From Corythucha ciliata (lineage: Eukaryota > Arthropoda > Insecta > Hemiptera > Tingidae): a stretch of 64,000 nt of DNA. Shown here one piece after another: positions 46,101 to 54,359 of this stretch. Numbering within the stretch: the first letter of the stretch is position 1; each line of letters opens with the position of its first letter. The notes beneath the pieces are model-generated. The model had not been told where the DNA came from and did not search any database. It saw nothing but the letters and a program-made list of their open reading frames with translations. A program made the translations under genes and the position numbers. Location: NCBI GenBank assembly GCA_038030265.1, contig CM075941.1, positions 37,510,164-37,574,163 on the forward strand. Direction: 5' to 3'.

Positions 46101-46659
46101 AGTCGGAAGGCGCCTTCGGGTCCAAACTTCGCGTACGTTTCACACAGAGTCGTAAAGCCTTAGAAGAAGCGTATTGCGATTACGGAGCCCCGGAGGTTTA
46201 AGCATCTCCTGTCCGCCAAGCCCATCCCCACTCCCAGGCAACAATTATTTACGATATTTTTACCTGATATATCAGCAAAAAGCAGAGAACCAATAAAGGT
46301 TGTATAACGTCGGCCCTGATTAATCAAATTAATCAGCTCGTTAGGTAGAAAAGTCCCTACAGCGCCGATCTGCTTGGGAGACAAATATCCTCGACCCAGA
46401 GACTAAGAAGAAAACATTACACTGAAGACAAAGAGGAAAATACCACAAGCTTTACATTGTCCCAAGACTCTTCAACAACTATTGACTGAGAAAAAAGATG
46501 CGCCGTCCAATTAAGAAGATCAATTTTAGTGATCGCTGCGTCACCTCTTCCTTTGAGAGCATAGTCTTTCGTCAAACACGTTTTACGCCAGATTGTAAAC
46601 TGAAATCCCGCTTGTTTGGTCGGCGGAATATCAGGCCGTCTTCTGAATATTTCGAACAT
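30706..46659 (-). CDS. Soluble adenylyl cyclase (type 10-like), 31 exons, 1736 aa
   Basis: Makes cAMP from ATP inside the cell; the family is stimulated by bicarbonate and calcium and lacks membrane spans. My model has 31 exons with every intron GT-AG and every phase consistent. Total is 5211 nt, 1736 residues, close to but longer than the roughly 1600 of the mammalian protein. Order: N-terminal segment (1-107), cyclase C1 (about 108-270), linker, cyclase C2 (about 380-545), P-loop NTPase (546 onward), long helical C-terminus. Both catalytic Asp (112, 162) and the C2 Lys, Thr, Asn and Arg are present. Most introns are 50-120 bases, but the third and sixteenth are 2.6 and 6.3 kb and full of repeats. 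ATG 46659 is the first in-frame start; an upstream non-coding exon is possible. Exon coordinates are in the four block entries. Confidence 0.93.
34990..36460 (+). repeat. Degenerate minisatellite block M6 in cyclase intron 16
   Basis: A few AACTTGCAA/GAAATTGAAACC units (34990-35330) lead into about 30 units of CCAAATTTCGTGGATTTTGC/TCTTTCAAAA type, spacing about 35 bases. Divergence is high. No exon of the cyclase is missing across this span, so it is plain intron. Confidence 0.8.
36474..36638. mobile_element. Foldback element F13 in cyclase intron 16
   Basis: TGCATGCATAGAGTTGTAGCC faces GGCTATAATTCTATGCATGG. The middle is unpaired and non-coding. It lies 20 bases left of the piggyBac-like element. 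Confidence 0.65.
36661..37605. mobile_element. piggyBac-like non-autonomous element, CTAA target site
   Basis: Terminal inverted repeats CCCTGACAGGTACC and GGTACCTGTCAGGG, with CTAA immediately outside on both sides (36657-36660, 37606-37609). Just inside each end is a small palindrome of the form ACGTCTNNGAGACGT (about 36682, 37549). CCCT ends with a 4-base TTAA-type duplication are the piggyBac signature; CTAA is a near-variant. Minus-strand open frames of 66 codons inside (36751-36951 and 37074-37274) do not resemble a transposase to me. A poly-G run lies at about 37019-37030. Confidence 0.8.
37800..38360 (-). repeat. Degenerate minisatellite block M7
   Basis: AAAAATGGCAAACTGA, CCATTCACG and CCTTAAAAATGGC recur about every 35 bases, the reverse complement of the M1 words at 405-1120. 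Confidence 0.75.
38614..38783. mobile_element. Foldback element F14 with TA flanks
   Basis: AAGCTATGTCTCCACTAGTG faces CACAAGTGGAGACATAGCTT. TA stands on both sides (38614-38615, 38782-38783). ACGCATGCGTC and GACGCATGC also pair near the loop. Confidence 0.8.
38790..39300. repeat. Degenerate minisatellite block M8, type A'
   Basis: Type A' units run forward to about 39130 (TTTTCTCAATTTAGCCG) and in the opposite sense from about 39150 (GCTAAAATTGAGAAAA). The orientation flips within the block. The 488-bp element abuts it on the right. Confidence 0.75.
39313..39800 (+). mobile_element. 488-bp DNA element, copy 1 (GAGGAAGTAAC ends)
   Basis: Begins GAGGAAGTAACA and ends with GTGACTTCCTC, its near inverted repeat. 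It matches 50091-50578 along its whole length in the same orientation, with about one difference in ten and identical length. No transposase; target duplication not evident. It lies inside cyclase intron 16. Confidence 0.88.
39830..40260 (+). repeat. Degenerate minisatellite block M9, type B
   Basis: CGAAATTGCTCTTTGAAA, GAGCCTAC and AACCCGCGAG variants recur every 35-40 bases. This type follows type A' (M8) at a short distance, as it also does in M5, M10/M11 and M13. Confidence 0.7.
40466..41719 (-). CDS. Adenylyl cyclase exons 12-16: P-loop NTPase module
   Basis: Exons: 41473-41719, 41225-41407, 40895-41163, 40636-40822, 40466-40559. Walker A is GDPRSGKT (residues 582-589) after the ILGRIDILKKF opening typical of this AAA/STAND-like module. 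Walker B is VILIDDAH (695-702). Exon 16 is short and ends KALDENALPATFD, which joins exon 17 (DVIMSMFDRLSSFEQLLL) across a 6.3-kb intron in the same order as in related NTPases. The module is a regulatory ATPase-like domain in this family; its nucleotide-binding role here is inferred from the motifs. Confidence 0.9.
41795..42920 (-). CDS. Adenylyl cyclase exons 6-11: linker and C2 domain
   Basis: Exons: 42848-42920, 42690-42773, 42544-42626, 42348-42484, 42089-42285, 41795-42026. SEELRPFIIAPVMQQ followed by EMRQVTIMFLTL matches the C1-C2 linker and the start of C2. INKVCLFDKDIMFLVIFG gives the adenine-contacting Lys (414). GVVGHPFRKEYTVIG then NKAARLM gives Thr 485, Asn 492 and Arg 496, spaced as in mammalian C2 (T405, N412, R416 in human). 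With C1, all residues needed for catalysis appear intact. Exon 9 uses donor AA/GTATGG; the later GGTGAA would break the frame. Confidence 0.92.
42996..46659 (-). CDS. Adenylyl cyclase exons 1-5: N-terminus and C1 domain
   Basis: Exons (minus, 5' to 3'): 46456-46659, 46264-46402, 46021-46158, 43275-43412, 42996-43207. Exon 2 ends FADIS and exon 3 opens GFTTLCE, placing the first metal-binding Asp at residue 112. Exon 3 ends LLKFA and exon 4 opens GDAFIAVW, giving the bicarbonate-site Lys (158) and second metal Asp (162). Exon 5 carries VKIAVSAGNFVFSLVGDE and FPVLEAKKAESMA. At the site where mammalian soluble cyclase has a conserved Arg (R176 in human), this alignment by eye puts a Lys. The 2.6-kb intron between 43413 and 46020 contains minisatellites, a tRNA-like sequence and a foldback. 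Confidence 0.92.
43590..44350 (-). repeat. Degenerate minisatellite block M10, mainly type A' reversed
   Basis: GCGGCTAAAATTGAGAAAA and GCTAATTCGCGG repeat about 16 times with many changes, the reverse complement of M2. A poly-C run (43493-43504) precedes it. It lies in cyclase intron 3. Confidence 0.8.
44542..44614 (-). pseudogene. tRNA-Thr-like sequence (pseudogene or SINE head)
   Basis: A 73-base tRNA-like unit on the minus strand starts TCCCGGGTAG and ends CTTGGGA, with an A box TAGTTCAGTGG (44597-44607) and a B box GGTTCAAAGCC (44552-44562). The acceptor stem pairs with two G-T wobbles. Position 33 is G rather than T, with anticodon read as CGT, and the T stem and anticodon stem each have a mismatch. 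These suggest a decayed tRNA or the head of a SINE, not a working tRNA gene. Confidence 0.5.
44690..44966. mobile_element. Foldback element F15; partial second copy at 44355-44470
   Basis: CTTTATATGTCCGAC and GAATTTAGAAGAC on the left face GTCTTCTAAATTT and GTCGGACATATAAAG on the right. The right half (CACTCCCTCGAATTC, GTAGTGCGGTGAGGAGGGG) appears inverted at 44355-44470, so a second, broken copy stands just left of the tRNA-like sequence. Confidence 0.75.
44990..45580 (+). repeat. Degenerate minisatellite block M11, type B
   Basis: GAAATTGGATTTTTTAATGGG and CCAAACCACG variants from about 45100, spacing 35-40 bases, with two type A' reversed units before them. Still within cyclase intron 3. 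Confidence 0.65.
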
Positions 46660-47485
46660 TTTTCGCCTTCAAATTCAGGAAAATTAAATTCGTTACACTC
46701 CGTGTTAATTTGATTTACCGTTCCTCTATTTGTTATTAAGGATTTTTATAGAAATCGAAACGTTTTTCGCATAACTTTGACCCTAAATGAAATAAGGAAC
46801 CATTCATAAACACCCGTGTCCCCGCGATGTGTCTCGTTCGCCTTTAATACGCATCCGTTCAACTTGACGGGTAAATTAGATAAACGAACGTTAAAAAAAA
46901 AAGTTGAAATGGGTCACGAAGACATCGAGGATAGAGAGGCGACTGAGGAAAATCGTTTTTCCTCTCCCTACATTTTTTAAGCGGCTTTTTCAACCCGTGT
47001 AATTTATGGTTTTCTTTCTAGCGTACAACAGGTAATTAAAAAATGCAACTTTTCTTCACTTTTGGTATTTTAACTCAGGGGCTACAACGTGTTTTAACAA
47101 GTGGATTAAAAATACAACTCCAAAATGTAGAAAGGATTACGTCTTCCCTCCAAACACAACTCAATTTTCAAAAACGAAAATGTGTTCATTATTATGGCTT
47201 TATGAGTTAAGCCTAGCTTTAATGAATATACGGCACATCGCCAGTGTTACCACGAGGCAAAAGTGTTATTTGATTTTTTTAAACAATTCGCGGTTTTTGA
47301 AGAATTCTGAGTACCAAATCAGCGTTGGGACCATGCTATTTTACAAGAAGGATAATCAACCAGGATGGGTTGTCAATCGTATTCGCTTATTCCTTCCATG
47401 TCATTGAACGGAGAACGTCATTGAATTTTCCGCTCACGGTTTTCTCTCGGTGGAAGCAAGGCCAGAAAACCAACGCTTTTTTGTT
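46660..47485. other. Divergent intergenic region between cyclase and Asp-tail gene
   Basis: The cyclase start (minus) and the Asp-tail gene (plus) are divergent, about 930 bases apart from ATG to ATG. I find no strong TATA box for the cyclase. No other open frame here is supported. Confidence 0.4.
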
Positions 47486-47522
47486 TATAAAAGGTATGCC
47501 TCCTGCTCCGCTAAACATCATT
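47486..47522 (+). promoter_or_regulatory. TATA box and TCATT initiator
   Basis: TATAAAA at 47486-47492 and TCATT at 47518-47522, with the initiator A 34 bases from the first T. Predicted leader about 70 bases to the ATG at 47592. Confidence 0.7.
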
Positions 47523-47591
47523 CCGCAACTTCCTACTATTGCCTTTTCACTTAAGAAAAAAAGCAAAAAGGCGAAGAAAAATACGTGGAAA

Positions 47592-48230
47592 ATGATCGTG
47601 AGTGTCTTTGGGTGTTTGTTCTTCTTGAACGAGAGTTAAAAGTTTTTTTTTTTTCTCCACATGTGCAGGTATTATTTTTGGCGTTTCTGGCGTCAAGCGT
47701 AAATTTAAGTCGGGCCCATGGAGTGGCTACAAGTCATCAATCAGTCAGTAAGTCATTCATAAATAAACCTTAGATAGGTAATTTTATTATTTAAAAATTT
47801 ATTTATTTTTAAAGTTAGCGGTGAAGGCTGGCGATATGGTTACGGCATCGCTCACGGTCCTCCGGGTATAGGTCACGCGGTCGGCGAGTCCTTCCCCCAC
47901 GGCTACGGTGGTTTCGGCACGTACGCACCCGCGTACGGCTATCACCCGGTGCCACCGGCGATTTTGCCCTTAGTTCCTCGGCCGGTCATCATTAAACAGC
48001 TTCCACCTCGACCAATCATCATCGCACCGCCAGGACACGTTCTTCCACACGTTCTACCGCACGCGGGTCATCATCAGCTCCCGTTAATACCACTCATTCA
48101 CCCTGGGGGGCATCTAAATTCACTGCCACTCGTTTCACCCTACGCACCGGCTCATCTTACGTCATACGACGATGACGATGATGATGATGACGACGACGAC
48201 GACGATGACCACCGGCACCGTCATCACTGA
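47592..48230 (+). CDS. Secreted Pro/Gly/His-rich protein with poly-Asp and His tail, 3 exons
   Basis: Exons 47592-47597 (ATG ATC), 47669-47747 and 47815-48230 join to 501 nt, 166 residues. The signal peptide is MIVLFLAFLASSVNLSRA, split after two codons by an intron with GTGAGT. The second donor is GTAAGT. The mature chain starts with a Gly/Tyr/His region (WRYGYGIAHGPPGIGHAV), continues with Pro/Ile/His repeats (PRPVIIKQLPPRPIIIAPPG, HVLPHVLPH), and ends in 14 consecutive Asp followed by HRHRHH. The Asp codons mix GAC and GAT. AATAAA occurs at 48560-48565. An acidic run beside His could bind metal ions such as calcium or zinc, as in some matrix and cuticle proteins; this is inference. No close family is recognised. 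Confidence 0.85.
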
Positions 48231-49096
48231 GAATTTAACACGAAGCCAATTCTGTGTTGTTTGCTGTCAGGTATTACTTTCTAGTCAATATTGAACGTTA
48301 TCAGTGACTAGAGTAATTTTAATCCTTCCTGCTTTTTGTCAAAAATCAAAATATTAAGCTGGTTCTAGTTCTGCAAAAAAAAAAAAAAAAAAAATCTGCC
48401 CAATGATTGATTTTAGTAATACCTGCCACAAAATTTCCTAAAGTTCCTTCAATGCATGCAAACAATTTTTATCACGCGCTTGCAGTGGGGGTATACTCTA
48501 TAAGGGGGCCTGATGAACATTAAACTAAAAATGATTCTACGAATGAATGTGAAAAAATGAATAAATTATATATTTTTTTGCTCAAAATAATAAAAATAAC
48601 AAAAACAAAACGTAATTGAACTGGTCTTAGCACGGTGAAATCCCCCCCCCCCCATCTAAAATAACCCCAATAACCAAAGTAAAAGTTTCACTCCACGCCA
48701 AATTGTACTTTTCGACCCTCGGACCCACATAATGATTGCTAAAAAGTTCCACTATTTGGAGCTACGGGTATTGATGGGAGGAAGGAATAAGTTTGTGATT
48801 TCTTACTTTGTTCCAGTATTTCACATCCTGAACATGAATTCATCTGTCAAAAAATGTCTCTGAAAGAAAATTGCTTGGACCCTTTCTTCGTTTCCGATGA
48901 AGTACAACGGGTTGGGTTTAGGTTTTTGCCGCCTCCTCCTCCTCAAGTAGAGAATACGCTGTCAAAAAGCGATCCATCACCCACGAACTTCGTATATTCG
49001 GAAATTCAACCGAGCGACTTGGACCGCAGGACTCTGATCGCGCGCCTAGAGTCGCAAGGCCTCAGTCGGTTACAGTCGCAGCATAGGAATCCCATC
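48231..49096. other. 3' flank; one unsupported open frame
   Basis: Contains a 20-base A run (about 48376) and a poly-C run (48642-48653). The 99-codon frame from 48854 ends inside the foldback at 49097 and has no splice or promoter support, so I do not call it a gene. Confidence 0.35.
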
Positions 49097-49486
49097 TTTA
49101 AGGAGGGGTTTCAGTCGGGTTTCCTCGATCCCGTTACAGTCTCCCTCGCCTAAACTTCGCCCCTAAATTGTGGCTTCATTTCTGCACCAATCCCTGATTT
49201 CAAAGTTGCATTTTAATCTTCAGGAAGTTCTACAGTGACGTTAGATCTTGCTATTTTAAATTTTACCTCTAAATTAACCCAAATAGATACACTTTAGAGT
49301 TCGAATGCGTTTTAGGGTTATTTCAGGGATGAACTTTGGAAAACCAGTAGAACTTCCTGCAGATTAAAATGAGACTTTGAAATTGAAGATTGGTGCAGAA
49401 ATAGATTCAAAATAATAAAGGGGCGAAGTTTAGGCGAGGGATGGCTGGGGAGGGATCGAGGAAGCCCCTCTGAAACCCCGCCTTAA
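49097..49486. mobile_element. Foldback element F16, arms about 140 bp
   Basis: Left arm about 49097-49245 (TAAGGAGGGGTTTCAG, CTTCCTCGATCCC, CTCGCCTAAACTTCGCCCC, TTCTGCACCAATC, AGGAAGTTCTAC). The right arm, about 49340-49486, carries the reverse complements in mirror order. Arms are roughly 80% alike by eye. Confidence 0.85.
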
Positions 49487-49682
49487 GCAGCCCATACACG
49501 CACAATAAATATTGAGCGTTTATGGATATATCGTGCAAACAATTTTTATTTGCAAATATCTGAAAAATTAAGTAAAAACTGTGAAATATTGCGCAATACA
49601 CGTATTGAACGTAGACTCTAAACGTGAAAATATTGCACAAATTTATTGCGTAATAATTATTTTGCGTGTATTGTATGGGCCT
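49487..49682. mobile_element. Foldback element F17 (GGCCCATACA ends)
   Basis: GCAGCCCATACACGCACAAT faces TTGCGTGTATTGTATGGGCC. The interior GAAAAATTAAGTAAAA, ATATTGCGCAA and AAAATATTGCACAAATTTA is shared with 56960-57084. It directly abuts F16. Confidence 0.8.
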
Positions 49683-50090
49683 CTTCAATTTCTTAACGTC
49701 ACAACCCTCCACCCCCCACCACAAGCTCACACCCACTCACGGCTAAAATAAACTCAGGGGTCTCATGAGTGAGAGATATAGATTATTCCTAGGAATGGGG
49801 GAATGTTGTTTTTACCTGGGTTGACACTTCATTGCGGCTCTAAACTGTTAAGCCCATATTGGCTCGATAGTCTTCGTGAATCTTCCATTTCAAATTAAAA
49901 TACAAAATAATTTTTGAAACGTGTAGAAAAGTATTTTAAAATACAAATAAAAATACGTATTTGTATTTTACAATATAGGAAGATTTTGAAAGACGTGAAA
50001 AAGAAAAACGTTTACGTCTTTTCGCATTTCCACCAGTCATCTGCCGTACTCTAGCAACCGTCGGACGTTAACAAAGACGTGAGGAAGTAA
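49683..50090. other. No gene recognised
   Basis: Low-complexity AT-rich stretch with AAATACAAATA words near 49900-49970. Nothing coding. Confidence 0.35.
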
Positions 50091-50578
50091 CATAAAGAAT
50101 AAAAATCGCTGGGGACATTTTTTTTCTAAAGAAAATGACTAAATATGACCAGGAATTGAATATTAGTGCGTAAATGATTGATTTCGATTTATAGCGAAAT
50201 AATAAAACTTGCCAATTTTTTTTGTTACCTTAAACGGCCGGTCTGTGACTCGTGACGTAACTAAGGGGTCGTGACCCCTCCCAACCCTCCGCATCATGGC
50301 TGTTATCATGTGTTGCCCCTTCTTGACCATCCCCTTTCTCTAAAGTCCTATTGTTTGATTTGTGGGAAGCCATTGTGAAGGTTATGCGAAGGCTGTTGTT
50401 GCGTCATCAGTCTATCTAGCCTATTTCAAATGGGTCCCGCGACCCAATAGTTTTAAAAATTAATAAAAAAATATAGGGCCTGATTTTATGTGAACGGATC
50501 GTGTTTTCATGAGTTTTGGTAACCAAGCTATCACGACGGCATGGTTTTGGAAAATGTGTTACTTCCTCATTCAAAATC
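50091..50578 (+). mobile_element. 488-bp DNA element, copy 2 (GAGGAAGTAAC ends)
   Basis: Begins GAGGAAGTAACATAAA and ends GTGTTACTTCCTC. Full-length relative of 39313-39800 in the same orientation and of the same length. Shared internal landmarks are TTGTTACCTTAAACGGCCG and TCTAGCCTATTT. Its terminal repeats match better than those of copy 1. Confidence 0.88.
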
Positions 50579-50787
50579 TCACTAATAAGTATTTTGCAAT
50601 ACAGGTATTTTGCCAACCCCTGCTTAGAGGTCCTGCTCCTGACAAAAGTGCGCAGTTGCCCACCTATTTAACGTCCGGTCCATGACAAATCGGTGGTATA
50701 TACTATTTATCCAAATAGGAAAGCACAAGCGCCAAGTCAGCCATTCGCTCTGGGCTCAAAATGGCCACAGTCATCATGGACGAATGA

Positions 50788-50991
50788 AATCCAAAGCTCG
50801 AGGCTAAATTGAACGTCTCCTGCTTGAATTGTATGCTTATTGTGGAGAAGGCAGGGCCTAACCATGATGGTGAAGTTGGTTGCTGTCAATCTTGTCACTT
50901 TGTCAAAGTGCAAGGAAGTCGCAAGTTGCCAAAGAGAAACGTCAAATTGATCGAACAGATTGTTTCTGAGGAGGAGCTCTGCTCTTATTGA
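50788..50991 (+). CDS. Unidentified Cys-rich open frame, possibly a retropseudogene end
   Basis: An open frame of 67 codons reads on from NPKLEAK and contains SCLNC and GCCQSCHF (a possible C2-C2H zinc site), then a basic segment (GSRKLPKRNVKLIEQ) and TAG/TGA-free sequence to TGA at 50989-50991. There is no ATG near its start and no clear acceptor. A second frame just upstream (reading SKWPQSSWTNE) may be a continuation broken by a frameshift, which would suit a decayed coding copy. Family not recognised. Confidence 0.3.
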   Translation, partial: NPKLEAKLNVSCLNCMLIVEKAGPNHDGEVGCCQSCHFVKVQGSRKLPKRNVKLIEQIVSEEELCSY

Positions 50992-51430
50992 GTAAGGCTA
51001 TTAGTCATACTTTAAAAACCCTTGAAGTCAACATCGTCTTAAATTATTTATTTCTCTATATGTATTTATTTGGTTTAATTAATTGTTGATATATTTTTTA
51101 ATAGCTTAATGGGGCGCTCAAACGAATAGCGAAATGATTCCATTTTCGCTTACAAAGTAGAAACTTTAAGGAATAAATGGCTGAGGCGAAATCCTCTCCT
51201 TTGGGATCAAAGCCTGTTAGAACCGTGTTGTTTTTTTGTTTAATGTACTACGCTAACCTATAATTTCTATATCTTCTTACGCACTCCATGTACTCTCTCC
51301 GTGATATTGTCAACACTACTTGTTTTCCAAATGAATTACTCATTTCCTGGAAAGCCATTCCCCTTATACGCATTTTTATATTTATTACATTATTTTATAA
51401 TAATATATGTATTTCAGATTCCGCGAGTCG

Positions 51431-51438
51431 TATAAAAA
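51431..51438 (+). promoter_or_regulatory. TATA box upstream of the LRR gene
   Basis: TATAAAAA stands 425 bases before the ATG at 51856. An initiator-like TTCACT follows at about 51469-51474. The leader could contain an intron or short upstream ORF (ATGCCTGCGCGG at 51559), which I cannot settle. Confidence 0.5.
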
Positions 51439-51855
51439 GCAACAGTTCTTTTTGAAACCGTGTGGTGTTCACTGGTTGGATTATTACTCCTGGTAGTTTC
51501 GAAAATCACGTATTTTTTTATTTGTTTCGCACTTCCGTCTATTGAAAAAATCATCAAGATGCCTGCGCGGTAATACTTCAATTGGAAGTTCGCTGCTACA
51601 CGCCTCTTTTTGCTTTGCGTTGCAGAATAATTAACTCACAGTGGGCATTTTGTTCCACAGGTAAACGTCCATTATTTATTTTTATTGCTTTTTTTTTTTC
51701 TTCATTTCAGAAAGTTTTATCTTATCTTCGACACTGATAGTGCACGATCAAGGGGAAACGGGGAATCATCGCGTTTTCCCTTGTGTATTTTCTTTAGATG
51801 TTTAACGTGACTCAAAATACTTCAAGCAATAAATAAAACAACAAAATAGCGAGCA

Positions 51856-53147
51856 ATGATATTCGTGCTACTGTTTGGTGCAATTTTGTGCGTTGGAATT
51901 TCATTGGGAAGCGTAATTTCACCGTCCTGTACAGTTCAACACTACAGCCCAGTCAACTGGACCGTCGACTGCTCCGCACTTCTCATCAATGAAGTCCCGT
52001 CGAACATGGCCGGACAGCCGGTGACGAAACTGAATTTGAAATTCAATCGTTTCAACTCATCCTTGGTGTTTCGAAATTGGACTCATTTGAAAGAAATCGA
52101 CTTGTCGTACAATCGTCTCAGTGGCATCCCGAATGAAATGTTCAGCGAATACGGCGAACTAAAGACGTTGAATTTGTCGTCAAATGAAATTAAAAACATT
52201 TCAGGGGATTACTTTGTTAATAAGCTGTACATTCAGTCTTTGGATTTGTCGAATAACACAGGACTAGCCTCCAAGGAAAGTTTCCTGCGAGATTTACAGC
52301 CCATGCTCCGGAGAGGAGTACGGTTTTTAAGCCTCAGCTCTACAAGCCTTAAAACTATTCAAAGAAAATATTTCGACGAAGTGTTTGACTTGCAAATTCT
52401 TAATCTCCGACGAAACAATTTAGAGAAGCTCCCGAGATTTCCGTCCAGTCTAGTACGTCTTGACATCAGTGAGAATTTATTCGAAGGTATTACTCTGGAC
52501 ACTTTTATACGCTGCATTAATTTGGAAATTTTGGTAATCGAGAAAAATAAGAAATTTGAGTTCCTGACAAACGACGCGTTTCATTTTCTGAAGAAGTTGG
52601 TCAAACTATCTCTAAAGGGCAATAATAAATTGTCATACCTGCCCGAAGGATTGTTTTTCCACGATCATTTGAAGTATCTTGATTTAAGTGACTGCGGTTT
52701 TAAAACACTGTCCACTAGTTTCATCTCGCCATTTAACCAGCTTGAACTCATCGATCTTCGGAATAATCCGTGGCAGTGTGACCATAAAATAGCCTGGTTT
52801 CGAAAGCTGAATAACACCGTGCACGGAGAGGAGATACGGTAATTCTAATCCTCCAATTGTTCATCCTAGAGAGTGCTGTTTTTTAAAAACAATATTATAA
52901 TAACTTTTATACCCACAGATGTGCCAACTCGAATACAACCTTCTCGGCCTTCTACGGAGAGGGATTCACTCACTCCCTTTTATGGAACATTTTAATAGGG
53001 TTGTTGTGTTTAAACATTGTGATTTTCGGTCTCAGTATGTGGTGTACTTACAGTTTGGAGCTTAGGCAAAGACTTAAGCATACGTATTCCCCATTAGATA
53101 AACACAATCAAGTAAGGAATTCTGTGTACGTTTCAACGGTTGTATAG
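51856..53147 (+). CDS. Leucine-rich-repeat single-pass membrane protein, 2 exons
   Basis: Exons 51856-52838 and 52919-53147 join (GTAATT donor, CACAG acceptor, phase 2) to 1212 nt, 403 residues. Signal peptide is residues 1-20 (VLLFGAILCVGISLGSV). A Cys pair near the N-terminus (SCTVQ, VDCSA) looks like a small LRR cap. About nine LRRs follow, with LxxLxLxxN forms such as LKEIDLSYNRL, LKTLNLSSNEI and LQILNLRRNNL. A C-terminal cap opens NNPWQCDHKIAWF and finishes with C in exon 2. A membrane segment is LLWNILIGLLCLNIVIFGL, then a short basic cytoplasmic tail of about 40 residues. There is no TIR domain, so it is not a Toll receptor. Several Asn-x-Ser/Thr sites fit an extracellular LRR domain. 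GTAAGG in exon 2 near 53113 could be a donor to an unseen third exon. Confidence 0.88.
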
Positions 53148-54058
53148 TTTTTGCTCGTACGGCACTTTTTGTTCGTTAGAGATTGAAAACAAGAAGTGAA
53201 GACGAAAATTTTAGGTTCCTTTTATTGTTAATTTATTTTTTTTACCTGATTATTCGCATTAAGACTGTTGTGAAAACTTTTTCTCTTATACCTTACTTAC
53301 TTCAAATGTATGCCCACATTCATAAACAACACTGCCACGACTCGAATTATTGAACTTGTGTAGGTTCTTCACCTGTTTAACCGGTAACAAGCGTAATTCG
53401 TAAGAAGCGGAAAGTTTTAAATCCCAGAATTAACTTGAAATGATTGAAATTAACAATCTTTTCCGAGCATCTTTTCGATTTGTCATTATGTATCAATTCT
53501 TGAACCCATTTCCTTATTTTATTTTGTTGGGTGACTCCTCTCTGAGAAAGGGTCACCACGCGAGAAGGGGGAAATGAATGACTATATAATTTGATATCAC
53601 AAACGGATGAAGATCCAGAGGAAAAAAGTTCGATTCCCCGGGGTTTTTACAATGAAGAAACGTGAGGAGGAATCAGGAAGGGACCTTTTCGTGTGAGGTT
53701 GATGATATACAGAGATGGCTATATGGTGGAGAAACACAGAAGGTACAACGGAACAGTACGGTAGTACAATGATTAAAAGTACACAAAATTGTGTGATTAT
53801 TTTAAGTTATAACAGGTAATAGCTTTTTGTGCCAGAGAGCTATAGGTGGCGAACTGAATGTAATTCAATAAAACGTTTAATTTCGTGAATTTTTGCCATA
53901 TTAGAGACTTTTAGCAACACCCCCGCTAACACTAACGCAAACGATAAGTCAGTCGTTGCTTGCGGTTACGAAACATCTGATTGGTTAAAATTTGAAAATA
54001 AAGTTTCCGGAGGATTTAACGGGAGAGTGCTAAAACTCACTATTAAATGCAAATTAAT
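53148..54058. other. 3' flank of LRR gene, no feature recognised
   Basis: AT-rich sequence with only a weak minus-strand open frame (53377-53559). AATAAA occurs near 53868, far from the stop. Confidence 0.35.
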
Positions 54059-54200
54059 AGGCCTGTTTTACACGAGTAAGTTTTTTGTTCAAAAATATGT
54101 TCAATCTGATCACAACCAGATGATTTGAGGCAGGAAACATCTGTCAATTTTTTTCAAAATGGCTAATTTGTTCAAAAAACTTACTCGTGTAAAAGGGGCC
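54059..54200. mobile_element. Foldback element F18
   Basis: AGGCCTGTTTTACACGAGTA faces TTACTCGTGTAAAAGGGGCC. AAGTTTTTTGTTC and GAACAAAAAACTT-like words extend the arms. AGGCC ends, like F3, F9 and F12. Confidence 0.85.
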
Positions 54201-54359
54201 ATACACGGCAAAATACAAATACAACCAAATGCGGTAAACGCAAATACAATACGGTAAACACGCTCATTCACACTTAAGATTCCGGTATCGGATACTATAA
54301 AAGTATGCGATTCCGGATTCTAATTGTAGAGGAGTGCCTTGACTGTAGTGTATTTTTAG

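Noticed and set aside
48854..49153. 99-codon plus-strand frame with a Pro run
   Set aside because: Its 3' part is the arm of foldback F16 and there is no splice or promoter support.
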